Part shown: positions 1 through 5,754 of the stretch, piece by piece | Layout: every line of letters begins with the position of its first letter | Numbering within the stretch: the first letter of the stretch is position 1 | Notes under the pieces: model-generated | What the model saw: only the letters and a program-made list of their open reading frames with translations | The model's database searches: none | Told to the model about the DNA's origin: nothing | Translations under genes and position numbers: made by a program | Assembly: GCA_934401725.1 (NCBI GenBank) | Contig: CAKRSS010000052.1 | Coordinates: forward strand, 1-13,840 | Direction: 5' to 3' | DNA length: 13,840 nt | DNA from: an uncultured Eubacteriales bacterium | Lineage (GTDB): Bacteria > Bacillota > Clostridia > Oscillospirales > CAG-272

Positions 1-244
1 CATCCGGCGCGGCTCGGTCAGAATCGCTCTACCGCGCCTTTGTTATAGTTCGGCTTTGTCCCCGCTCGGACTCGCCGTGAAGGCTGTTTTAGGCCATCGC
101 TCTAAACTTAGCGTGGCGTCTTTCTGGGTCGACCAGTGCGTGCATGCGGATGGCAGCTTATAGGGGTGAGGTTTGGCAAAGCAGGCTTGAAAAAGTTAGT
201 TTTGGGTGGAAAAGCGGCTCAAAACATACGCTCGCCGAGCCCCA

Positions 245-345
245 AAAGCCTCATTTTCCGCTCGAAAGCCCCATTTCCCGCCCGCAAGCCTCATTTTTTC
301 GCTTGCAAGCCCTATTTTCCGCCCGCCATACCCCATTATTCCGCC
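245..345. repeat. Five-unit imperfect 20-bp tandem repeat
   Basis: Five consecutive units lie at 245-264, 265-284, 285-305 (one base longer), 306-325 and 326-345. The shared pattern is roughly AAAGCCYCATTTTCCGCYCG; the last unit is the most diverged. The period of 20 is not a multiple of three, which argues against a coding repeat. The unit is a simple variable-number-type repeat or part of a larger dispersed element. Function unknown. Confidence 0.7.
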
Positions 346-690
346 TAATTAGCCTTCATGAGCGGCGGAGCCGCAATATGATGGCGCGGGTCGTGTGGCG
401 TGAGCTATCGGTTTCATCAAACCTCATCCGAACAGTGAAGCGCTCTCCGAAAACTTCATTCCAGCAGCCATTTGTACCGCAGACGCTCCCACCGGGACGT
501 ACTTCAGGCCGCCGGGGCGGGGCGTCCAATGGTTAGCCTGCCCATAAAGCGGTTCCAGTGCACTTTCCGGCGAGTATGAACGCGGACGCAGTGAGCTTCC
601 CGAAAGGCGTCTTTCCGCCGGATGCAGACTTCGGCAAGGGTGAGCCCGCCACCCTCACGCATCCCCACGGGAGTGGGGGGATCCCCAAGG

Positions 691-765
691 GGGGCGAATC
701 CGTAGGTTCGCCCCCGCTTGGGTGCGTTCTCTTTGGTACTTTTCTGCCGCATAGCAGAAAAGTAC
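691..765. repeat. Pair of intergenic hairpins
   Basis: Two strong stem-loops sit close together. The first pairs GGGGCGAA (about 691-698) with TTCGCCCC (about 707-714) around an 8-nt loop. The second is a perfect 12-bp stem, GTACTTTTCTGC at 736-747 with its complement at 754-765, around the loop CGCATA. Neither is followed by a good U tract, so simple terminators are unlikely. They look like palindromic intergenic repeats. Confidence 0.6.
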
Positions 766-824
766 ACTTCGATATCGTCGGAATTCGCCACGGCGTGCGC
801 CCTCGGGGTAAAAGAACTTATTTT

Positions 825-959
825 GCATACAGGCATATGCCAATACGCCGCACCTCAGCCCGCGCCCGCCAAGGTCAAAGAACTTTTCTTAAAAGCATAC
901 GTGCATATGCAATAGCACACACACCACCCCCCGCATACGTGCATATGCAATAGCACACA
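825..959. repeat. GCATATGC-containing direct repeats
   Basis: A perfect 27-bp direct repeat occupies 895-921 and 933-959 (offset 38 bp). It begins GCATACGTGCATATGC and contains the palindrome GCATATGC. A diverged third copy begins at 825. The first and second copies are each preceded by a similar AAAGAACTT stretch (about 811 and 878), so the unit is larger than 27 bp. The array stops directly at the terminator of the neighbouring minus-strand gene. Confidence 0.75.
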
Positions 960-992
960 AAAAGAGGCGCACCTGCAAACTGCAGGTGCGCC
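958..992 (-). terminator. Rho-independent terminator of the small membrane protein gene
   Basis: A perfect 12-bp stem (GGCGCACCTGCA, 966-977, with 981-992) closes a 3-nt loop. Read on the minus strand it is followed by TCTTTTTG. It lies about 22 bases past the stop codon at 1014, the right place and orientation to end that transcript. Confidence 0.85.
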
Positions 993-1013
993 CAAGAAAA
1001 CCTAAAAGGAGAA

Positions 1014-1322
1014 TCACTTTTTTATCTTCCTAAGACAAACACACTCCACAATCGCCAGCGCCGCGACAATCGCGAACCCGGCGGGCCAGCTCAGATTGTC
1101 CGCCTCAAGACCGCCGATAACACCGATGAAGCCGAAAAAGCACAGCGTCGTGACAACAACGCGGGCGACGACGGCAACGCGCGCGCCGGACAGACGTGCA
1201 AGAACTCTGTCAATAAGCGTAAGCAGACGACCGACAGCGTCCGAAACCGTGCGCGTACGGCGACGGCGCGGAGCGGCAGTAGCATCGCTGTGCGCTGTGA
1301 AATCATTATAGTAAGCGTTCAT
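1014..1322 (-). CDS. Small two-helix membrane protein, function unknown
   Basis: A 102-residue protein of unrecognised family. Residues 1-25 are polar with an RRRRTR basic cluster at about 19-24. Residues 27-45 could form an amphipathic helix. Two hydrophobic segments follow (about 49-71 and 77-96), with a KIKK basic tail, predicting an integral membrane protein with two spans. The frame extends upstream to 1415, but the start at 1322 is strongly preferred: AGGAGG lies 5 bases before this ATG, and the upstream ATG would fall inside the -35 element of the gene's own promoter. It is divergently transcribed from an S24-type repressor with the two promoters about 40 bp apart, so co-regulation is likely (inference). 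It has its own terminator. No catalytic motif is visible. That it is a real gene is well supported; its function is open. Confidence 0.8.
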   Translation of the reverse strand: MNAYYNDFTAHSDATAAPRRRRTRTVSDAVGRLLTLIDRVLARLSGARVAVVARVVVTTLCFFGFIGVIGGLEADNLSWPAGFAIVAALAIVECVCLRKIKK

Positions 1323-1386
1323 ATCGTCCTCCTGAAACGGCGTGCGCCGCGGCCGGTGTTCGCCGCGGGGCCTGTCCTGTGCTGTA

Positions 1387-1415
1387 ATGATACCATATTG
1401 CGCGCCGCTTGTCAA
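1387..1415 (-). promoter_or_regulatory. Sigma-A promoter for the small membrane protein
   Basis: On the minus strand a TTGACA -35 box (1410-1415) is separated by exactly 17 bp from TATCAT (1387-1392), with an extended -10 TG. Transcription would begin near 1380, leaving a leader of about 58 nt to the ATG at 1322. Confidence 0.85.
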
Positions 1416-1476
1416 TAGATTTTTTCAAAAATCGGAAAAATATTTTTGCAAATCACTTTACAAACCGGAATTTTTG
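1416..1476. promoter_or_regulatory. Candidate operator between divergent promoters
   Basis: The AT-rich gap between the two promoters holds a 12-bp perfect palindrome AAAAATATTTTT (1436-1447) and flanking inverted arms, CAAAAATCGG (1426-1435) facing CCGGAATTTTTG (1465-1476). The second arm lies inside the spacer of the rightward promoter. This is a plausible binding region for the adjacent S24-type repressor, but AT-rich palindromes arise easily, so the assignment is an inference. Confidence 0.35.
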
Positions 1477-1485
1477 TGATATAAT
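1457..1485 (+). promoter_or_regulatory. Sigma-A promoter for the S24 repressor gene
   Basis: TTTACA (1457-1462), a 17-bp spacer and a perfect TATAAT (1480-1485) with an extended TG at 1477-1478. Transcription would start near 1492, about 30 nt before the ATG at 1524. Confidence 0.85.
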
Positions 1486-1523
1486 AATGCCGTAACAAGA
1501 AAAATGTCGAGGTAACGCGCATT

Positions 1524-2330
1524 ATGGATTACATTGATAGAATAAAAGAGCGCAAAAGCGCGAAAAAGATAACAAATGATCGACTCAGCGAGCTTACCGG
1601 CATCCCGGTCAGCACGCTCAGCAAGCTGCTCGCCGGGTTTTCGGACTCGCCTAAGCTGTCGAATATCGTCGCAATCTGCGACGCGCTTGACTGCTCGGTC
1701 GATTATATCCTGACCGGTGTGCCTGAAAATACCAACAACTACACGCTCGAGCCGGACGAAATGCGCCTCATCGAGGACTGGCGCACGCTTGACCGTCACG
1801 GTCGCGAGATGGTGCGTTTGGTGCTTGACAAGGAGGGCGAGCGCGTGACGATGGAGGCCTATACCTCGGCCGCTGCGCCGCGTGCGCGCGTGATTCCCGA
1901 GGAGCGCGTGAGGGGACGTATCGGCGACGTACGCGGGACGCGCAAGACGCCGGGCTTCGACAAGCGGCAGATTCCGCTTTACTCGCTGCCCGTTTCGGCC
2001 GGTCCCGGCGAGTATCTTGACGACAGCACCGCGGAGCAGATCACAATTCCGGACAATCAGAAGACGGCCGAGGCCGACTTCGCGTTGCGCATCAGCGGCA
2101 ACAGTATGGAGCCACGCTATCACGACGGCGATGTCCTGCTCGTTCAGAACTGCGACGGCGTCGAGCCGGGTGAGGCGGCAGTGTTCGTCCTCGACGGCAA
2201 CGGATACTTCAAAATCTTCGGCGGCGACCGCCTGATTTCGCTCAATCCGGAGTACGGCGAGATACTGCTGCGCGGGTACACCGACATCCACTGCGCGGGG
2301 CGCGTCGTCGGCAAGCTCAAGCGCAAGTGA
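1524..2330 (+). CDS. XRE-family HTH / S24 LexA-like repressor
   Basis: A 268-residue two-domain repressor. Residues 1-65 form an XRE/Cro-CI-type helix-turn-helix, including the segment SELTGIPVSTLSKLLAG (22-38), for DNA binding. Residues 150-268 form an S24 (LexA/CI/UmuD-type) domain. A possible self-cleavage bond is Ala159-Gly160 in VSAGPGE. The nucleophile Ser194 lies in SGNSMEP, and the general-base lysine is most likely Lys230 in GYFKIF, so the autoproteolysis machinery looks intact. In the LexA/CI family, cleavage is triggered by RecA filaments in DNA damage and relieves repression. GAGGT about 10 bases before the ATG is the ribosome binding site. The HTH is CI-type, not the LexA winged helix, so this is not canonical LexA. 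It may be a domesticated prophage-type or stress regulator; no phage genes are visible nearby. It probably controls itself and the divergent membrane protein (inference). Confidence 0.92.
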   Translation: MDYIDRIKERKSAKKITNDRLSELTGIPVSTLSKLLAGFSDSPKLSNIVAICDALDCSVDYILTGVPENTNNYTLEPDEMRLIEDWRTLDRHGREMVRLVLDKEGERVTMEAYTSAAAPRARVIPEERVRGRIGDVRGTRKTPGFDKRQIPLYSLPVSAGPGEYLDDSTAEQITIPDNQKTAEADFALRISGNSMEPRYHDGDVLLVQNCDGVEPGEAAVFVLDGNGYFKIFGGDRLISLNPEYGEILLRGYTDIHCAGRVVGKLKRK

Positions 2331-2648
2331 ACTGCGGTTTACATTTGTATTATATCAGATTGTGTGTCCTGAAAACGGTACACTGGTGATTTGTCCCCGA
2401 CGCTACTGATTCTCCGACGTACCCGAAGCTTCGGCAGTCGTTCACGCTTGAAAATGCGTTCTGTCGGCGATTCTACGACTATATTATAACGCCACGTGTG
2501 TCCTGATTTGTGGACACTCATGACGGTGGATATCGGAGACTTTGTGTTGGCGCATCTGTCCGGGCTTTCGCCATCGCCGGGAGTTTATTTCCGCCGCAGG
2601 CATAGGCATACGCCCTTCGGTTAATACTAATGAAAAAACGGAGGGCAT
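2331..2648. other. Intergenic region with two operator-like palindromes
   Basis: 318 bases without a confident gene. It holds two copies of a GTGTCC-N8-GGACAC type palindrome (see the separate entry), each next to a minus-strand TATAAT. A short frame at 2520-2624 (34 codons, plus strand) and a 60-codon minus-strand frame (2339-2521) are open, but neither has a ribosome binding site or a recognisable product. No convincing terminator for the S24 gene and no consensus promoter for the glycosyltransferase are visible. Confidence 0.5.
2349..2517 (-). promoter_or_regulatory. Duplicated palindrome plus -10 box
   Basis: Two copies of the same arrangement lie 134 bp apart. On the minus strand each reads TCAGGACACAC, seven bases, then TATAAT. 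The shared 11-bp core on the plus strand is GTGTGTCCTGA at 2362-2372 and 2496-2506. Each core belongs to an inverted repeat: imperfect GTGTCC-N8-GTACAC (about 2364-2383) and perfect GTGTCC-N8-GGACAC (2498-2517). The palindrome would cover the -35 position of each minus-strand promoter, and neither has a good -35 box, which fits protein-controlled promoters. No minus-strand gene is evident downstream, so their output is unknown. Confidence 0.4.
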
Positions 2649-3779
2649 ATGTACCGTTTACTTCATGTGATTACCGACACCAATATCGGCGGCGCCGGCA
2701 TACTGCTTCTGAATCAACTCCGCCACTTCGACCGTTCGCGCTTTGACGTTTCGGTGGTACTGCCGCGCGGCAGCGAGCTCGGGCCGCGCGTGAGGGCGCT
2801 CGGCTATGACGTCGTAGACAGTCAGCACGGGGCGAACGCGTCGTTTGAGCTCGGGGCTGTCGGCGAATATCGGCGGATTATAGAAATGTCCGCGCCTGAC
2901 ATAGTCCACTGTCACGGCGCGTTTTCGGCGCGCGTTGCGGCGCGGCGCGCGGGAGTGCCGGTGCGCATATTTACCCGTCACTGCGCCTATCCACCACACG
3001 GAATTTCGACCACGCCGCCTGCTCGCTGGCTCTACGGACGCATGACCGACCGACTTTCGACCGGGATTGTCGCCGTCGCGGAGGCAGCGCGGGAGGATTT
3101 GCTGGCGCTCGGTGCGACGCCGGACAGAATCCGCGTAATTATCAACGGCTCAGAGCCGCAGCGACACCTTGAGGGCGGCGAGGTGGCCGAATTGCGCCGC
3201 AGTCTCGGTATCAAAGACGACGAAATTGTCGCCGGAATGTTCGCCCGGCTTGAGCACTGCAAGGGACACAGGTATTTTCTCGAGGCGCTGGCGCGTCTGC
3301 CGTCGGACAGTCGTATCCGCGCGCTTGTCTGCGGACGGGGAAGTCTCGAGGCCGAATTGCGTGCACAGGCGGAACGCCTCGGCGTCGCGTCGCGCGTTAT
3401 TTTCGCGGGATTTTGCCCCGACATCGCGCCGTATATGAACATTTCAAGGATAAACGTCAACTGCTCGGTGGGCACCGAGACGTCGTCGCTGGCGCTGTCC
3501 GAGGGAATGAGCCTCGGGGTGGTGCCGGTCGTCAGCAATTACGGCGGCAACGGCGCTATGGTGCGCGACGGCGTGGACGGTTTTGTCATTCCGCCCGCGA
3601 ACCCGGACGCGCTCGCGTCGGCGCTTCGCCGACTTGAGCTTGACCGGGAATTGCTCGACGCGATGAGCCGCGCCGCCGCTGAGTCGTACGCCGAACGGTT
3701 TACCGCCGAGCGCATGACGCGCCAGCTTGAGGAGTTCTACCTGAACCAGCTCGCCGCAGCGGGGGTGTGCCGTCCGTGA
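2649..3779 (+). CDS. GT4-type glycosyltransferase (GT-B fold)
   Basis: A 376-residue cytosolic or membrane-associated retaining glycosyltransferase that would transfer a sugar from a nucleotide-sugar donor to a glycan or lipid acceptor. The N-terminal Rossmann half (1-165) starts with the glycine-rich acceptor loop NIGGAG (12-17) and has PDIVHCHG (83-90) and HC at 111-112. The C-terminal half has the donor-phosphate motif RLEHCKGH (200-207), VCGRG (227-231) and the EX7E motif, Glu277 and Glu285 in TETSSLALSEG, followed by SNYGGNGAMV (296-305) and DGVDGFVIPPANPDAL. This architecture is typical of family GT4. Length is normal. GGAGGG precedes the ATG with a short gap of 3 bases. No partner glycan genes adjoin it on the same strand, so donor and acceptor cannot be named. 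No clear terminator follows. Confidence 0.92.
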   Translation: MYRLLHVITDTNIGGAGILLLNQLRHFDRSRFDVSVVLPRGSELGPRVRALGYDVVDSQHGANASFELGAVGEYRRIIEMSAPDIVHCHGAFSARVAARRAGVPVRIFTRHCAYPPHGISTTPPARWLYGRMTDRLSTGIVAVAEAAREDLLALGATPDRIRVIINGSEPQRHLEGGEVAELRRSLGIKDDEIVAGMFARLEHCKGHRYFLEALARLPSDSRIRALVCGRGSLEAELRAQAERLGVASRVIFAGFCPDIAPYMNISRINVNCSVGTETSSLALSEGMSLGVVPVVSNYGGNGAMVRDGVDGFVIPPANPDALASALRRLELDRELLDAMSRAAAESYAERFTAERMTRQLEEFYLNQLAAAGVCRP

Positions 3780-3842
3780 GGCGATGTGGCGAGATGGGGC
3801 AGGTGAGACTCCGGCGAGACGACGGGGCGAGCGGCGGGTAAA

Positions 3843-3876
3843 TTAGTTGGACAACAGGCAGATTTAGTTGGACAAC
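3843..3876. repeat. Duplicated TTAGTTGGACAAC motif
   Basis: The 13-base motif TTAGTTGGACAAC occurs at 3843-3855 and again at 3864-3876, a period of 21 bp. On the minus strand it sits in a 67-codon open frame (3700-3903) with an AAGGAGT about 10 bases before its ATG, where it encodes two PVVQL copies. That frame overlaps the glycosyltransferase end in antisense and has no recognisable domain, so I treat the motif as an intergenic repeat rather than a confirmed gene. Confidence 0.55.
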
Positions 3877-3990
3877 GGGGTGGCAGGCGCTTTTATGTTT
3901 CATATTTATGTCCACTCCTTTCCGTTGCGCTACAAGGCACAAAAGGGATATGAAATCCGAGTGCGGTCACGCAGAATTCAATAATATGTG

Positions 3991-4054
3991 TTAAGGCATC
4001 ACCGCGCAATGCCCGGCAAGTGTGCCACTCGGGCATTGCGCATTGATGCCTTAA
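3991..4054. repeat. 64-nt long imperfect hairpin
   Basis: The outer arm TTAAGGCATCA (3991-4001) pairs with TGATGCCTTAA (4044-4054). After a 2x2 internal loop, GCGCAATGCCCG (4004-4015) pairs with 4030-4041, and AGTG/CACT (4019-4022/4026-4029) closes the tip. That is 23 paired positions outside the tip. It abuts the point where transposase homology begins and is followed by AAAAA rather than a U tract. It is either a small palindromic repeat inserted in or next to the transposase remnant, or a terminator-like structure. Confidence 0.7.
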
Positions 4055-4261
4055 AAAGCGCAGAGGTCACAAGAAAGCCATCATCGCGATTGCGAGAATG
4101 CTGTTGACTGCGATTTACAACATTCTCAAAAAAATGAACCTTACAACGCCTACCTTTATACTCGGTCGAATAATCCACCCGAACATCGTACCGTCTCGGC
4201 GGATGAGGCTATCTTTATTCTTCAGCGTCAAGGGTATCTAGTCTCCCCTGCTGCTTCTTAA
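4053..4261 (+). pseudogene. IS110-family transposase C-terminal remnant
   Basis: Reading from about 4053, the frame gives KKRRGHKKAIIAIARMLL and continues LTAIYNILKK up to an A7 run (4128-4134). This matches my memory of the C-terminal transposase segment (IS116/IS110/IS902 type) in Firmicute IS110 elements. Beyond the A7 run the family pattern resumes in the -1 frame: NEPYNAYLYTRSNNPPEHR, then TVSADEAIFILQRQGYLV, ending at TAA 4259-4261. One extra A would restore a continuous frame, so a single-base deletion in the homopolymer is the simplest explanation. The N-terminal RuvC-like DEDD domain is absent, so it cannot be active. The element's right-hand non-coding end may extend past 4262, but I could not place it. 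Confidence 0.8.
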
Positions 4262-4398
4262 CCTTTGTTTGCTTCGTTTTTTCGGCTACTGTCGGCAGCC
4301 TTTATTTCCATGCCTCTCGGTTGGCTGGATGGTAATTGTTTATTTCAAACTTTGATATACCTTACCACCGCTTAAACGCACTCGCTAAAACCCTCCGT

Positions 4399-4456
4399 CA
4401 TATGGCGCAAAAATCCGTGTGTGAAGCTCTGCTTTGAACCCGGATTTTTGTCATAT
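4399..4456. repeat. Stem-loop with CAAAAATCCG arms
   Basis: CAAAAATCCG (4408-4417) pairs perfectly with CGGATTTTTG (4441-4450), and ATATG/CATAT extend it outward past a small bulge. The 23-nt loop contains a further AAGC/GCTT mini-stem. It lies between the transposase remnant and the methyltransferase terminator. It may belong to the right end of the lost insertion sequence or be an independent palindromic repeat. Confidence 0.5.
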
Positions 4457-4502
4457 TTGCCCGGTGCATTGTTCAACACGCTCACAGTGTCTCTTCGGCA
4501 CT

Positions 4503-4539
4503 CAAACAAAGCCCTCGGATGCTTGGCACCCGAGGGCTT
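4503..4539 (-). terminator. Terminator of the FkbM methyltransferase gene
   Basis: A perfect 10-bp stem, AAGCCCTCGG (4509-4518) with CCGAGGGCTT (4530-4539). On the minus strand it is followed by TGTTTG after the closing TT, a modest U tract. It is about 45 bases beyond the stop codon at 4585. A second short stem, CGGCGCGT with ACGCGCCG around loop CGAA (4561-4580), lies directly after the stop but has no U tract. Confidence 0.7.
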
Positions 4540-4584
4540 GCTTATGGCTTGCTATGGTCACGGCGCGTCGAAACGCGCCGCGGG

Positions 4585-5658
4585 TTACTTTTTGACTGCG
4601 ATGAGGTTGATGTCCCACGCGGGGATGTATTTGCCGCGGCGGATGTAGAGCTTGTAGCCGGGATTCAGGTGGTCGACAAGCAGGGGCAGCAGGAAAATGT
4701 CCTCGCTACGGTGGTAGAGCGAGACGCAAAGCTCGGGCGAGTAGCGCCGGATGGTATCGGAGGAGCCGAACAGCGCCTGCATTTCGGAGCCCTCGACATC
4801 GTACTTTATGTAGTCGGCGGGCAGGCCCGAGAGCACGTTGTCGAGCGAGTCGGCCTCGACGGTGGTGGTTTTTGCACCGGTTCCGATGTTGGAATTTCGA
4901 TTGCCCGTGCAGTCGAACGTCAGCTCGGTCTGCTCCGACCACGCCGCGAGATTGAGCGCGGCGATGTTGCAGGCGACCTCGCCCTCGGCGAAGCGCGACA
5001 GCTTTTTGAAGTTCTTTATGTCGGGCTCGAAGGCGAACACGTACTTGAGCGACGGCGCGTAGTCGAACAGCTCGCGGATGGTGTCACCGGTATAAGCGCC
5101 GAGGTCGGCAAAGACGCGGTAGCTCTGCGGATGGAGCAGGGAGGTGAATATTTCTTTGCGCGGGTGCTCACAATTCAATAAATATTCGATCTTTCCGGTG
5201 AGTTTATACGAAATTATGTCACGATAAGCCTGTTTTGAGATGTCGTCGGCGAGCATGTCGCAGACGCTGTCCATGTCGCCCTCGTACTTGCGAAAGAAGC
5301 GCATGTCGAACAGTTCCTTGCCCGCGACGGGGACGTCGGGAGCGTAAAGCTCGTTCTCCGAGGCGATCCGCCGGACGTTTTCCATGACGTCGTCAAGGCG
5401 CGTTGCGAACGACATCAGCGTGACAAAGCCTCCGTCGCCGTACTTCTCGCGCACATGGCTGTACGTCATGACGGTCTTACCGTGGAACGCCTGACCGCGA
5501 ACGAAGGCATCGCTTGCGTAAAAGTCCGATATTTCAATGCCGTGCGCGGCGCACGCGGCGATGACCTTATCCGCGCCGTTACCCATGCCGTAAATGACTA
5601 TCGGGCGGCGCTCATTCTGAAGACAGCTCCACAGATCTTGTGTAATACCCAGATTCAT
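4585..5658 (-). CDS. FkbM-family methyltransferase with N-terminal Rossmann-like domain
   Basis: A 357-residue protein. Residues about 180-325 form an FkbM-type SAM-dependent methyltransferase domain. Motif I is ADLGAYTGD (184-192), the second acidic motif is FAFEPD (208-213), then VEAD (267-270) and DYIKYDVEGSE (282-292), followed by SPELCVSLYHRSEDIFLLP. The family usually O-methylates sugars or other hydroxyl groups on glycans and secondary metabolites; the substrate here is unknown. Residues 1-65 carry PIVIYGMGNGADK (19-31), a nucleotide-binding-like glycine loop often seen fused ahead of FkbM domains in polysaccharide loci. GAGGT 6 bases before the ATG supports the start. It is divergent from the HIT gene and followed by its own terminator. 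Glycan modification together with the nearby glycosyltransferase is possible but unproven, since they lie on opposite strands with an IS scar between them. Confidence 0.88.
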   Translation of the reverse strand: MNLGITQDLWSCLQNERRPIVIYGMGNGADKVIAACAAHGIEISDFYASDAFVRGQAFHGKTVMTYSHVREKYGDGGFVTLMSFATRLDDVMENVRRIASENELYAPDVPVAGKELFDMRFFRKYEGDMDSVCDMLADDISKQAYRDIISYKLTGKIEYLLNCEHPRKEIFTSLLHPQSYRVFADLGAYTGDTIRELFDYAPSLKYVFAFEPDIKNFKKLSRFAEGEVACNIAALNLAAWSEQTELTFDCTGNRNSNIGTGAKTTTVEADSLDNVLSGLPADYIKYDVEGSEMQALFGSSDTIRRYSPELCVSLYHRSEDIFLLPLLVDHLNPGYKLYIRRGKYIPAWDINLIAVKK

Positions 5659-5694
5659 TTTGTTACCTCATGCTCGAAATTGGCCGTAACCGTC

Positions 5695-5723
5695 TTGACA
5701 CCGGGCGCGGCCTGTGATAAAAT
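5695..5723 (+). promoter_or_regulatory. Sigma-A promoter for the HIT gene
   Basis: TTGACA (5695-5700), a 17-bp spacer, then TAAAAT (5718-5723) with an extended TG upstream. GTGATAAAA occurs at the -10 and again 14 bp downstream (5728-5736). Predicted start of transcription is near 5730, about 25 nt before the ATG. Confidence 0.85.
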
Positions 5724-5754
5724 TACCGTGATAAAAATCAAAGGAGATTCAGTT

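Larger units (their letters stand above)
1..957. other. Gene-free intergenic stretch with repeats
   Basis: No convincing coding sequence is visible in the first 957 bases. The open frames here are low-complexity, lack ribosome binding sites and match no family I recognise. A frame open from base 2 to about 163 could be the tail of something to the left, but it has no recognisable domain. The stretch contains a 20-bp imperfect tandem array (245-345), two hairpins (691-714 and 736-765), and a family of GCATATGC-containing direct repeats (825-959). This looks like an accumulation of intergenic repeats rather than decayed genes. Confidence 0.6.
3780..4584. other. Long intergenic scrapyard of repeats and IS remnant
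   Basis: About 800 bases without an intact gene. In order it holds a duplicated TTAGTTGGACAAC motif, a 64-nt hairpin, the C-terminal stub of an IS110-type transposase (pseudogene), a stem-loop at 4399-4456, and the terminator region of the minus-strand methyltransferase gene. The decayed transposase and stacked hairpins indicate past mobile element insertion and deletion. No transposase N-terminus is visible, so the upstream part has been lost. Confidence 0.7.

Noticed and set aside
144..536. Open frame of 130 codons in the left intergenic region
   Set aside because: It runs through the 20-bp tandem array, has no ribosome binding site, shows biased low-complexity composition and matches no family.
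504..953. Overlapping open frames on both strands around 504-953
   Set aside because: They mirror GC-rich hairpins and repeats, lack ribosome binding sites, and mutually overlap, as expected for stop-poor GC-rich DNA.
1323..1415. N-terminal extension of the small membrane protein to 1415
   Set aside because: The upstream start would lie within the gene's own -35 box and lacks a ribosome site; the start at 1322 has AGGAGG at ideal spacing.
1458..2291. Long minus-strand frame opposite the S24 repressor
   Set aside because: It is the antisense shadow of a well-supported gene; no ribosome site and no recognisable domain.
2520..2624. 34-codon frame just upstream of the glycosyltransferase
   Set aside because: It opens at ATG 2520, but no Shine-Dalgarno sequence precedes it and the product is not recognisable. 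A leader peptide is possible but unsupported.
4519..5181. 220-codon plus-strand frame opposite the methyltransferase
   Set aside because: Antisense shadow of the FkbM gene, which carries all the family motifs.
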